The notes under the pieces were generated by a model that saw only the letters and a program-made list of their open reading frames with translations, was not told the DNA's origin and made no database searches. 64,000 bases of DNA from positions 5,001 to 69,000 of the forward strand of contig JAMWET010003073.1 of the NCBI GenBank assembly GCA_024036415.1, in the 5' to 3' direction. How positions within the stretch are numbered: the stretch's first letter is position 1; the number at the start of each line of letters is the position of its first letter. Shown one piece after another: positions 22,233 to 61,260 of this stretch. The position numbers and the translations under genes are program-made. This DNA is from Prochilodus magdalenae (taxonomy: Eukaryota > Chordata > Actinopteri > Characiformes > Prochilodontidae).

Positions 22233-23144
22233 GACTGTGAATATTATGACATATTTATGCTGGACATAAGTCACGACAACACATGACAGTATATGACATC
22301 GGCTATGACATGTTTATGGCTAGGTTTTGTCAGTAGTTATGTGGCAGAGTTCAAGAAGAAAATTACCAACTGCTCTACAGCATCACCCAAAAGAGGCACC
22401 TTCATTTAAAGCGAATGTTTTTCTGTGCTATGTTACTTTAGGTATTTGAGAACATTTAATTTAAAATTTTAATTGGCTGTATGTACCGCAGCCCATTGCT
22501 CTATACAGAAACTCGACTTCTCAGAGCCAGTAAGGATACACGCTCAGTGGTGACCCCATCTCCACAGTTTATATTATAGTGTCCTGCTACTGGCTTGTAT
22601 GACAGTGGATGCGAGGAGGCTTATGAAAACATGTCTGTAACATGGAAACACGTTAGTGTTCTTCACGTTAGTACTTGTAGTATTCTGTGCTGGGCAATGG
22701 GGTAGTGGTGCAAGGGCACAGCTAGAACTTTTAGAATTGGGTGGTCAGGTGAGACCCAGAGCTTTGTTTGTGGTGCCACACAAAAAAACATTTTAATAAT
22801 TTATAAACATTTATTATTATTACTACTAAATGGTCACCATATGAAGGAAGCTTCTCCAGAATGTCCTGTCTTTTGTTTGAGTCTTCAGGCTTCTGAATGG
22901 CTTGTTCACAATTCCTGTTTTTTTTTCCAGTGAACTGGTTCTTCTGAAAATATGCCTAAAAAAAAGCTTAAATTTGATTATCCGGGTTTAAGCAAGATAT
23001 GAGGCTTACTTTGATTGAGGATCCTTTCGTTTGTCTTCTTCACTGTTTGCCCTGCATCTGTAGTAGTGCAGTGCTTGTGCCTGCCATCAAGCGCAGATGG
23101 CGATTTCTCAACTGCTATGGTCAACAAAGAGCTTTTCCCTAAAG

Positions 23145-23450
23145 TAGGGGTTCTCAAGCTTGTCCAACCCAAGGCTCACCTGCTAATACCTACAGTCATA
23201 GCAGCCCACCAGATAACTAAAATCATCTTTTTTTTTCTTTTTTTCCAAAAATTTGGTTATATAAAAATTTGAACAAGGGAGCTGTGAAAGTACGCAAAGA
23301 AGCTACTGCGACATGTTAATTTGTACATGTTTACTTTAATAGTTCATTTTCCATTAAAACACACTGACAAGGTTGTATATGACGTTTCTGGCCCACTACT
23401 GCCTCCACCTGAGTAGATAGTTCATGGCCCACAGGTTAAGAAACACTGAT
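23145..23450. mobile_element. hAT-like MITE candidate
   Basis: The left end taggggttctcaagc and the right end ggttaagaaacactga are imperfect inverted repeats of the cagnggttctcaa type common to short hAT derivatives. The interior has ggcccac words near both sides (tccaacccaaggctcacc; tcatggcccacaggtt). No coding content. Confidence 0.45.
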
Positions 23451-23799
23451 CGAAAGCACTATGTTTACCGCATCTCAATCTACTTGATTCCAACACAGTT
23501 CCAATTCCAAGTTGGCAAAGGAATAAAATGATAACTGTACAAAGACCAGATTCTATCAACTTATCTGCAACTCATTCAAATAATCTAACAGTTTATGACC
23601 AAAATTCCTCATTTATCAATTGCCAGGACTGTAGTTATTTTGCCCTCTACAGATTCAAGGATATCGACTATGTACCAAATGCTATGCACAATGCACAATC
23701 GACTGGACTGTGCACAGCAGAAACCATACATCAACCATAAACAGACACACAGCATATTTACCTGTAATTAAAATCATCCCATCATTAAAACAAAAAATT

Positions 23800-24335
23800 A
23801 CACAATATGGCCAAAAGTATGTGGATACCCCACCCCATCCCCCCTTAATTACACAATGCAGGTGTCACACTCACTGCTAAGAGGACACAGCACAACAACT
23901 GTCTCTTATGAGCTCTGTGAAATGGGTTTCCACGGCTGAGCAGTAGCACACAAGTCTAAAATTAGTATGCAATGCCAAGCGTCGGATGGAGTGGTGTAAA
24001 ACATGCCACCACTGAACACTGGAGCAGTGGAAGCATGTTCTCTGAAGTGATGAATACTGCTTCACTATCTGGGAGTCTGAGTTACGTAATCTAGGTTTGG
24101 CAGATGCTAAAACGCTAACTATAAGAATTGGATAGTGCCCATGGTAAAATTTTTGAGGGATAATGGCCTGGAGCTGCTTTTCAGGGTTTGGGCTTAGACC
24201 CTTAGTTCCAATAAAGGTTAATGATAATGCTAAAGCATAATTGATGTTTATGCTAAAGACCTTTTAGACATTTACACGCTTTCATCTTTGTGGCAAAAGC
24301 TTGGGGAAGCCCTTTCCTGTTCTAGCATAACACGT
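23800..24335 (+). mobile_element. Tc1/mariner-like relic with ccaaaagtatgtgga end
   Basis: It starts cacaatatggccaaaagtat, a widespread fish transposon end. The interior keeps recognisable transposase text (cactatctgggagtctgag, tttgggcttagaccctta, ccctttcctgttct) but the frame is broken. The 3' part, including the last catalytic region and the right end, is lost. Confidence 0.7.
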
Positions 24336-24419
24336 CTTTTTAAGCAACCTATGCTGTTTTCTAGGCAATGTCATTATCAGGGAAACTAATATGTTGTACA
24401 GGTTGTAGTCTTTTATGCT

Positions 24420-24715
24420 GGTGTTTTGAATGGTGGCATGGGGCAGTGGCAATTAAGGGATGTCTACAGCTACCCTTACTGGGTTGCGGCACCTCAGAAA
24501 GTGTCCTTCTTCCATTGCCACAAGCAGTAGCTTGGCATCAGTGCCTATTTCAAATTAACAAGAAGTCACATTCTGCATGTTTTACAACAGCACAGCTGCA
24601 TAATCAGAGTGTACAGGTGCTAGGCTGGTTTGCCTGCAGTCCAGACCTTACTCCCACTGAGGACATGTGGCACATTAAGTGCAAAATGCAACAACAAAAG
24701 CCTCATAGATTTAAG
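24420..24715 (+). pseudogene. second Tc1-like transposase fragment
   Basis: The frame ends with WFACSPDLTPTEDMWHIKC, corresponding to a family whose motif is W-ACSPDLSPIENVWxI. It is a different family from the adjacent relic at 23.8-24.3 kb. Only the C-terminal half is visible. Confidence 0.6.
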
Positions 24716-25431
24716 TAGTTATTAATACTTGCTTTCTGTTTTTATTAGCATTTCACATACAGTCCAACCTTTTGGAATTGAAGTTATGTATATGGAACTC
24801 ATGTATAACCCCACTTACTAACATTGTTTGTGTGCACATAAGGGCATAACCATAACATTTGACAAAAAGTGTGAGTACAAAACTTTCCATCCTGTTTTTA
24901 AGTTGTTAATATAGAATCTTGTTTGTGTTTGTTTATTTTTTATTATTGTACAGTCATTAGGTGCTGGGAAAGCTACTGGACACTGACATAATGATTGCAA
25001 TATAAAATATGATTAATGTGATGCATTATGTTTTTATGGAGCATGGAGTGCAGGATGGAGGTGCTTAACCTGTTCATTGTGAGTTTTCTGAGTCTTTACA
25101 GGCAGCACTAATGAGGACACTCAGGAGTTCCATCTCTATATCTGTGCAATAACTGGCTATATAATAATAATGCAATATGCTGCATCTCATCAGAGGCCTA
25201 CTCACTTCAATTACGTTCACATTCGTTGGTGTTTTGAGAGCTAAAGCTTCAGTTCATGAGTCTCTGCACAGTGAACTATGCCCACTCACGTCAGTGTTGA
25301 ATGAATTTATGAGCAGCATTTAAAATTAACAAGAATATCTCTGTGTGCAACCAGAATACTACCACACACACACTCAACAAACACAACAGTGTATGCAAGA
25401 GTGAGCAGTGTGTGCTTCTCTCAAACTTAAC

Positions 25432-25438
25432 AGAGAGG

Positions 25439-25485
<47 letters not shown>

Positions 25486-26141
25486 AGGGGAGTCACAAAA
25501 GAGAAAAATAGAAACAAGTAAAGAGAGAGAAAGAGGAAGATGTAGAACACGAAAGCAAGAGAAGAAGAGACAGTGGAAGTAAAGAAAACAAAGCAAGAAA
25601 GAGATAAAGACAGTAAAAAAGTCAAGAATGAGAAAAAGAGACAGATAACAAAAGACAAAGATGTTGAACATGACAGACAGAAGAAGGACGAGAGAAAGGG
25701 AGAAAGGAAAAGACAGGAACGGAAGAGATGAAGAGAGGAAGAGGAGAGAAGAAGTGTGGAAGAGATTGGAGAGAGAAATACAGAGAGTGGGACAGAGTTA
25801 GGGAGAGAATTTGAAAAATGAAGGAGAGAGAGCAAGTCAGAGAAAGAGAGTTAGAGAAATTTTGAAAGAGGAACCGAGTGAAGGAGAGAGAGAGGAACCG
25901 CAAGGGGCAAAGAAGTTAAAGAGTGAAACTATAGGATGAATGAGAGAAAGAGAAGAATATAAATGAAGGAGGGAATGGAGAAATGTGTTACAGACATAAG
26001 GTACAGAGTTAGAGTAATGAAAGAAAATTGTGAGGTAGAGCGAGAAAAATAAACAGAAAAGAAAAAAAGAAAGTGAGTGAAAGAGAGAGAGAAAGAAGGA
26101 GAGGGAGAGGAGAGAGAACAAGAGAGGGAGAGAGAGAGGAG

Positions 26142-26181
<40 letters not shown>

Positions 26182-26190
26182 AGAGAAGAG

Positions 26191-26240
<50 letters not shown>

Positions 26241-26312
26241 GAGAGAGGGGGAGGAGAGAGATAAAAAAAAGAGAGAGAGATGATGATGAGAAAGGAAAAA
26301 TAAGTACACAAC
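25432..26312. repeat. long polypurine tract (about 0.88 kb)
   Basis: The + strand is almost all A and G for nearly 900 bp, with (GA)n at 25,440-25,482, 26,151-26,178 and 26,207-26,233 and a (TA)n at 26,191-26,207. It lies about 140 bp beyond the predicted odad2 poly(A) site. Confidence 0.9.
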
Positions 26313-26449
26313 ATTAAATCACTGAGCTGCATGAACATTTCGAACAGACAGCAACATTACCAGATGTGTTCCATGTTCAGATGTCTATGCATCAGCTCCA
26401 GCTGAGTGCCTGTGTGTGTGTGTTGGAATAATGAGTGTAACACTTGACA

Positions 26450-26693
26450 GTCACAAACTGTTGGAGAAAGTGTTTATTGTTAAAAGAACTGAGACGGATT
26501 AAAAGCTGAAGTTTATGGCATTCAGGACTCCGTGGGAAAAAAGAACCTGATGACATGTTTAGTGTCTCCTGCTGGTACAAACAAGTCTAAAATCATATTC
26601 CAGGTAGCTTTACACACACATTCAAACATCAATCAAATCAAGTCTTTCCAACTCCTCTCCAAAACATGGGAGTGAATACTGACGTTTTGTTTA
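26450..26693 (-). other. odad2: odad2 3' UTR (predicted)
   Basis: The sequence downstream of the TAA is unique, without an interspersed repeat, up to a good poly(A) signal. A second AATAAA overlaps the stop codon itself (GGCTAATAAAC) but is too close to be the likely site. Confidence 0.5.
26473..26478 (-). terminator. odad2: odad2 poly(A) signal AATAAA
   Basis: A canonical AATAAA on the minus strand lies 216 bp past the stop, followed by T/GT-containing sequence that could serve as the downstream element. Cleavage would be expected about 15-25 bp further, near 26,450-26,460. Confidence 0.55.
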
Positions 26694-54817
<28,124 letters not shown>

Positions 54818-55689
54818 CTGCAGGAATTAAAGAAATAACTGAGTTTTCAGGGATATTAGCTCATCCATGCAAAATTTCACCAGAAGCTTCAGCCATGTAG
54901 GGTTTTATTCTGTATGATACAGAAACATCTAAAATTATCTATCACTATAATAAGCTAGAGAAGAAAATGTCCTTTCTTTGTGTACCAGCTGGAAACAAAA
55001 ACCTTGGAAGCTCCAGAGCTTTGGGAGTGCACTTGGGCAGATGATTATGAGGGCCGTAGATATCTGGGGTCAGAATAAATCAGGTGATTGTACTGCAGCA
55101 CTGTTTCCCACGCGGCTCACTACACACGCTTATTCTCAATGACCAGCACTTTCTGTGGCTTGGAGCAGGACACAGAGAGCGTTTGCTACAATTTTGGCTT
55201 TGTTTGCCAAGATCTGTACAGTGGCAAACTACAGTAAACATTTAAGAGGGGTATAATGTGGTCACGGAGTGCCTCAACAAACCTCTGATGTACGGTTAAG
55301 TTATATGACTGTTTTTATTCACAGTTACGGTTTCTGGCATCCCAGACCTAGAGGCAATTGTAGAGAGTGTCCAAGGTCACTTGGTTTTGGTCAAAGTCCA
55401 CCAAATGTTTTCTTGCAAGTAAAACAGTAATGAAGAGAACAGCTGCCAAAGTTAAATCTGGTAAGGTAAAGTGGAGTGACACTTTAGAAGAGCGTGACAT
55501 AAGCATCTTTAACACTGTACTTTTCTGTACAGTGTTATTGTACTAATACTGTACCAATATTTTTTGAAAGATAAAACAATTATTGCATGCATGCTATTTG
55601 CAAATGACTATAAAATATGAACCAATACACTATGTTTTGTTGTTGTAGTTTGTTTTTTTGTTAGTTTAAGGAGTTGCAGATGGCGTTGC

Positions 55690-55935
55690 ACGAGGATGAG
55701 AGGGCTATAAATAGTCTTTTTCATTGTGTGGAACATGTGGTGCAAAGTAGATGTTAATGAATGGCAAAAAGTAGTGATTTCGTTTGGGCGTGCCAAAGGC
55801 CACATTGTTAAAGAAGTAGCTAAATTTGCAGGTGTGTGGAAGCGTACAGTCAGACGGGTCTATCAGCAAAGTTGAAAATCCCAGTCCACAGGAAATTCTC
55901 CTTAGAACTGTGCCAGTAAAGGCATTCACCAAATT
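55690..55935 (+). pseudogene. Tc1-like transposase N-terminal (HTH) fragment
   Basis: The frame ISFGRAKGHIVKEVAKFAGV followed by WKRTVRRVYQQ matches the first helix-turn-helix of a Tc1-like transposase (GRAxGHxVxEVAxFxGVSxRTV). A stop follows. It is on the opposite strand to copy 3 next to it, so they are separate insertions or an inverted rearrangement. Confidence 0.55.
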
Positions 55936-56039
55936 TTGGCCCAACTGACCAATTTATTGATGCAAGGGTGGCTAAACAAATTGTCGCGTAAATCCACACC
56001 AAATTGAATCACACTGTTATTTGTTTTTGGTGACAATTG

Positions 56040-56590
56040 TCTGGTGATCAAAAAAAAACAGTTGCACCCAGAGGGAATGTCAAATTGCAATGCTATTCAC
56101 AAGGAAGATAAAGTGTATCTGGAACAATAAATGATGATAAATTAAGACTGATATGGTCAATATTTATTAAGCTTCACATACAGAAGTAGTGTCTCATTAC
56201 TGCATTGGCTGCTGTGTTTGCTAGTGCAAGCCAGACGTCTCTGCATGGAGTTTCCTAATGGTGTTCTGCGATAATCCATCCCATGCAGCTTGAATATTCT
56301 CACACAGTTCCTGTAGATGTTGTGGTATGGGTCACTGCCATTCTGAATCACTCCACGACAGTCTGGCATGACACCATCGCAGTCTTTGAAGACATTGACG
56401 TGGTGTTAAGGGCAGTCATCGTAACGGTCTGGGCGTATATAGTCCTGCATTATGCAGCCATCTGCCAATGCTGGACAATTTGTCGCTCCTCTTAGTGTTT
56501 GGTCTCGTACATCCTCATGTGCCTTTCTATCCACTGCCCCCAACAGTCTGCTATGGTTCTTGTCGCATGACCAATGAGGCCCACAATACT
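56040..56590 (-). mobile_element. Tc1-like relic, ATCATCAAA family, copy 3
   Basis: The minus-strand interior includes gtgtcatgccagactgtcgt, gagaatattcaagctgcatg and cgcagaacaccattaggaaa, and the family end (ggtgatcaaaaaaaaacagt) is at about 56,043. The C-terminal transposase can still be read in pieces (ENIQAAWDGLSQNTIRKLHA). Confidence 0.65.
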
Positions 56591-59500
56591 TCAATAAGAA
56601 CATCCCACTTCCCAAAGCCCTTTGATGCGACCCATCTTCTTATCTTTAAGCTGCTAAAATTGCTTTTAAAAAACTGCTCTGAGGCATACTTTACTTGCTA
56701 CGAACACAACAGCACGAGTCAGAAAAAAAAAGCACGGGCAACAATACAACCTTATGAAGTCAGTCAGCTACAGCAATAATACAGCTATTTGCTTAAGCCA
56801 CATGTACTTCATTCTTGTCGGCTGATTCCTTCTGTGTGCATTTTTTTTTTGAGTATGTACAAAAATATAGATATCTAGATATTTGCAACAATACAAATAT
56901 AAAAAATGTATTTTTTTTTTACATGTACAGCATTCCCACCAAATTCAACTGCTCAAACCTATTCACACAATCCCCAAACGTACTTCAATCTACAAGTGAC
57001 AGCATATGAATTACAGCTGCTGTAGACCTGGTTTAAGTCTTCTGAACCCATTAATCACTCAAACTACTGTATGTTTGTTTTTACTGTTTTCAGTTAGTCA
57101 TTCTGTCCATCAGGAAAGATGATGGAAGGATTTGAGCTGGGTGTATGGAGTGCTTGAGGTCGGCACTAACACTAGAAATCAAGTTCTGAAGCTGTCCTAA
57201 ACAGACATCAAGCACTGAAACTAAGTATTACAGAACAATGAGCATGTATGAATACTGAATGGAAAAGTATATTCACTTTAGGAAATGTTTTATTATAGGT
57301 GGTTAAGCAGAAGTAAATCTTACCTATTAGAGATGTCCCCCGGGTGAAGCAGTGCTAGTATATGTTTCTTTTAGCACCAAATCTTTTTAAACTGCTGCTA
57401 ACACAACTTCTTGTTAGAGTAATGCATGCTTGGAAGAAAATGCCAACTGCCAATTCTGTCACATCAGCTATCAGATGCCTGTGTTGGCTACCATCATGAA
57501 TGACTGGGTGGGAGTGATTTAAGGGGAAATAATACCCACCCAGAGACAGCAAAACCAACTATGCTCTCTAGTGTACTAACAGAGTGGATTTCTATGCAGA
57601 AATACATAGGAAATCTAGTGACAAGCAGTTCTTTCTTCCCAACTGTAACAGCACGTATCACTGCCGACTGAAAAAAAACTTCAAAATACTAACTTCACAA
57701 AAGAACATAACAAAACATACTTTAATATATTGAAATATTGAAAATTACATTTTCAATGTTTTTTTTTATTTTATTGTTGGGGTCTATTAGGGTAGATTTA
57801 CATGCTTCATTTTCCCCAAAATACAATACTATTTTCTCATACCATAAATCTGTATTCATCCACTGTCTGAAATGCCGTGTTAGAACTCAAGTGTCTTTAA
57901 GCCCAGACTCCTAATGAACCTAATGTGCTTTGATTGATCAATTCGAGGAGTCAACTGCCAGAGTGGCATCCTGCTACAAGTTCTGTTCCCACACCACTAC
58001 AACTATTTTTGCATTGGTGAAAGACAGGTAGATGTTGGTAGATGCGATCATCCCCCTTGGTAAACTAGCCTGAAGCAGGACATTTAAGAGTCAGTGTTTT
58101 TCCTTTCTGGTACAGTTTTCCCTCTAGTGTGGACTTTGGACTTTAAAACTTTGAAGACCATTTACATCCACAAAAAGACACACTAAAGAGATGGAAATGA
58201 CAAGAAAGCTAAATAGTTTCCTTTTAATGTTAGTCAATGTAACCAGACATTTTTGGGGTATTATTTTGGTTCATTTATCATGACAAATGCAAAAGAAATA
58301 GCAATATGCATTTTTAAATTATGTCGAAATTGCGATATTAATGACAAAAATGTTATTTTTGTGTGATGTGTTGTGTTATGTAATTGCTATCAAGATAAAA
58401 ATTGGCATCTCAATTTCTATTATATCCTTTTGTTGCATTATTTCAAAACTCGAGATACCCATTGCAATTTTGTTAATGATGAATGGAGCAACCGGAAAGC
58501 TCCAAAAAAACATTAATTTCCTTTTTAAGTTAAGAATGTTTTTGTATTCTCCTGTAAAGTTACCATTTCAGAGACTTGAGGTTTTGTTCCATGCATTACA
58601 CCTGCTTTGTGAAGGATAGGAAATCTTCATGAGACTGTCATTCAAAGCTTAATGAATACTTATGTCACCTCATCTGTCTATTAACACCAAAAACATTTCA
58701 CTCATAAACATTCAACTTCATAACAAAGTTCACACATTGGTTTTAGCTACAGTTAGCTACAGCATAATTACACATTAATTGCAAGCATTACACTTGATAA
58801 ATGATATGCTAAGAAGTGTCCATTTTTGCCAAGCCAACACCAACACACATGACGCCATGAAGAAGCATGATATGAAGCAGGCTTAATCAGCTGCAACTAC
58901 AAACACTGGCTTCAAGAGAAGTCAGCCTTATTAATTCTCATCCGAAAAAGAAGGGCTTTACAGTGCACCTTCTGTCTATTAGGCTTTATTATTATACATC
59001 TATTAGCAGATGACTGCTATAGTAACAATATTTTTTAAGAAAGCAAAACATACTGGCAGGTGTTTGTTGACCTGGGCAGGCAAAAAAAGGACATGAATCA
59101 TGTATTGTAGTAAAGAGAGAGAGGATAACCAGTGGTCAGCAATAAGCCATGTTTGGCTTCCAGAGACCCTGCAAGCTGCATTTGGGCACACGTTTAAGCT
59201 TCATGTCAACTTATTTGACCTCCTTGAGTCAAATGATGTGTTAAGTGCGAACACACTTGTGCAAAAGAACGATTTTGAATGTGTAAAACATAATACAGGC
59301 TGAGAGGCAGCGAGAGGAAAGTATGTACTATCTGTAATTATGGTGAGCTACGTGCACATCACAGACACCCCATTGAGGTAAGAGAAGGGAGAGTGCATAA
59401 TTGCAGTTGAAATGCTGGCCCTTGACCTCAAACATGACTGTTTTCTGGCAAAAAGTTCACTCTGCACTTTGGCATAGAGTCTACTTCTCCATCAAGACAT

Positions 59501-60899
59501 TTCCTCACTCTGTTGTAACTACAGAGAAATGTTTAAGTCTCCCCTGAGACAATGTTCATGATCCTGTATCACTTCAGCGTGCACAGTTCAAGAGGACGCT
59601 GATTTCTATTTTTAAAAACAAACATTCCTAAATGTTTTTTGGATGTATGGTTCAATTATCATTCAATTGTCGTAGACTCTGTTTATTCTAAGGGGGTTCC
59701 TTTCACTTGTATATCTAACTGACAAAAAAAATTCTGAACTGAAAGTTTCTTTAGAGAATCTAAAGTTGTTCTTTTTCACTATTTCACTGTTCCAAAGAAA
59801 CCTTTTTGGTACCTTTAAAATGTAGACACTTATGGATCAGATGTAAATGCCTTAGTCTGTTTTCAGAGTAGAGTCTAAGTTAGGTCTGGAATTTTGGCTT
59901 AACCCACAATACTTGGCGCCCACCCACAGGTTTTGGGTGCAAACCTGAACAAACTTTTATCAGAACCTGGTCCGACTCACATGACCTAATTTTGAGTCAG
60001 AAACTGACTTGAGTACAATCCAATTCTGTCCAAAACCACTGAACCAGCCTACAATCATCTCATGTGACAAATACCACCAGGTTCATTTAAAATGTAGCAA
60101 ATGTAACTGCCATTATTAGATCACAGATTACAGCTGAATGTAAGAAAATAATACGATGCAATAAAATCATGTTTAAATTCAGCCTTATCAAACGTAGTTA
60201 TTAAAAAATCCCTTTAAATTGTTCAAAGTGGGCAGCTTTCTGTTAGAACCTGAACGCTAAAATTTAAACCTGATCTCTACGTATATTTGGAAAATGCCGT
60301 CCGAACCTGCCTGAACCCGATGTGGGCAGTCCGGTCACGTCTGCTTTGAACAAATAGCTAAGGCTTTTCTTCAGAGATGAGGGATGGAAAGATACTGTGG
60401 TATTCATCTGTTATGGTGAATATGATGCATCTTTGCTTTCAGAAAGAAGAGAGAGAAATCATTGTTTAAATAAACACAAAGTCTATGAACGTAATTATAT
60501 TTTTTGCCATCAATCATCTTTCATGTTGATATATCAGTAATCAGGTAAATGGCTAACACATGCTTCTCTCCCAGTGCATTGGCGGTGGTATTACCTCACC
60601 AGCTCCTTCCTCACTCCCTTCTTCATTCTCTCAACCCTCTAAATTCACCCCCCCACACACACCACCACCACCACCAATCCAATCCAGCACACTATTGCTT
60701 CTGAAACCCGTACACCCCCTCGCCTCACCTCACCTCCCCTCCTCGGCCCCGTCACTGCGCTCAGTCTCGCATCACTCACACAAAGACATGCTGTCTGCTT
60801 TTGGCAACACAAGCTGTCTGACTCGCTCATGTACTTTGGAGAGGGGAAAAAAACAGAGGGGGGAAAAGCTCCTTTAAATTATAGCTGCTGTAAAATATA

Positions 60900-61260
60900 T
60901 TCCAAAACGATTTTTGTCACGGAATGCCACTCGGGCTGTGATTGATGTTGAAGTGGGCACACCACCCTGCTCTCTAAAATCCAGACGGCCCAGCGAAAAG
61001 CTCTGCTGAAGTTAGCGCCCCAGCCCCACGCGCATTTTGGTTTGACAAGAATGGTTTGGTCATTTCATTTCAAACACGGCATCTGACCTTGACGGTTTTA
61101 TACGTTGTTCAAATAACCCTGAGAGAGTTGAAAAAACAGATTTCCCTCTTGCGCATTTAAGTGCGCATTAAATATTGGGCCAGCATCACGCTGCTTTTCT
61201 CTTTAGCCAACAGCAAAAATTTACCTTCGTTCACACCCAGCCATGCATAGGATCCAAAAG
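60900..61260. promoter_or_regulatory. candidate conserved non-coding block
   Basis: Non-repetitive mixed-composition DNA with a short inverted repeat-like word pair (gcgcatttaagtgcgcatta). No exon or transposon text is seen. Inference from texture only. Confidence 0.25.

Larger units (their letters stand above)
13870..26449. other. mkx-odad2 intergenic region
   Basis: About 12.6 kb separates the predicted mkx promoter from the odad2 3' end. It holds decayed DNA transposons at 17.1-18.3, 21.9-22.2 and 23.1-24.7 kb, GA/CT/CA arrays near 20.3-20.8 kb and a long purine tract at 25.4-26.3 kb. The blocks 14,380-14,600 and 18,340-18,640 are non-repetitive and candidate regulatory DNA. No gene is recognised on either strand. 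Confidence 0.7.

Noticed and set aside
25291..26338. Several 60-150 codon Ser-Leu or Arg-Glu frames
   Set aside because: They come from the polypurine tract on both strands; composition explains their openness.
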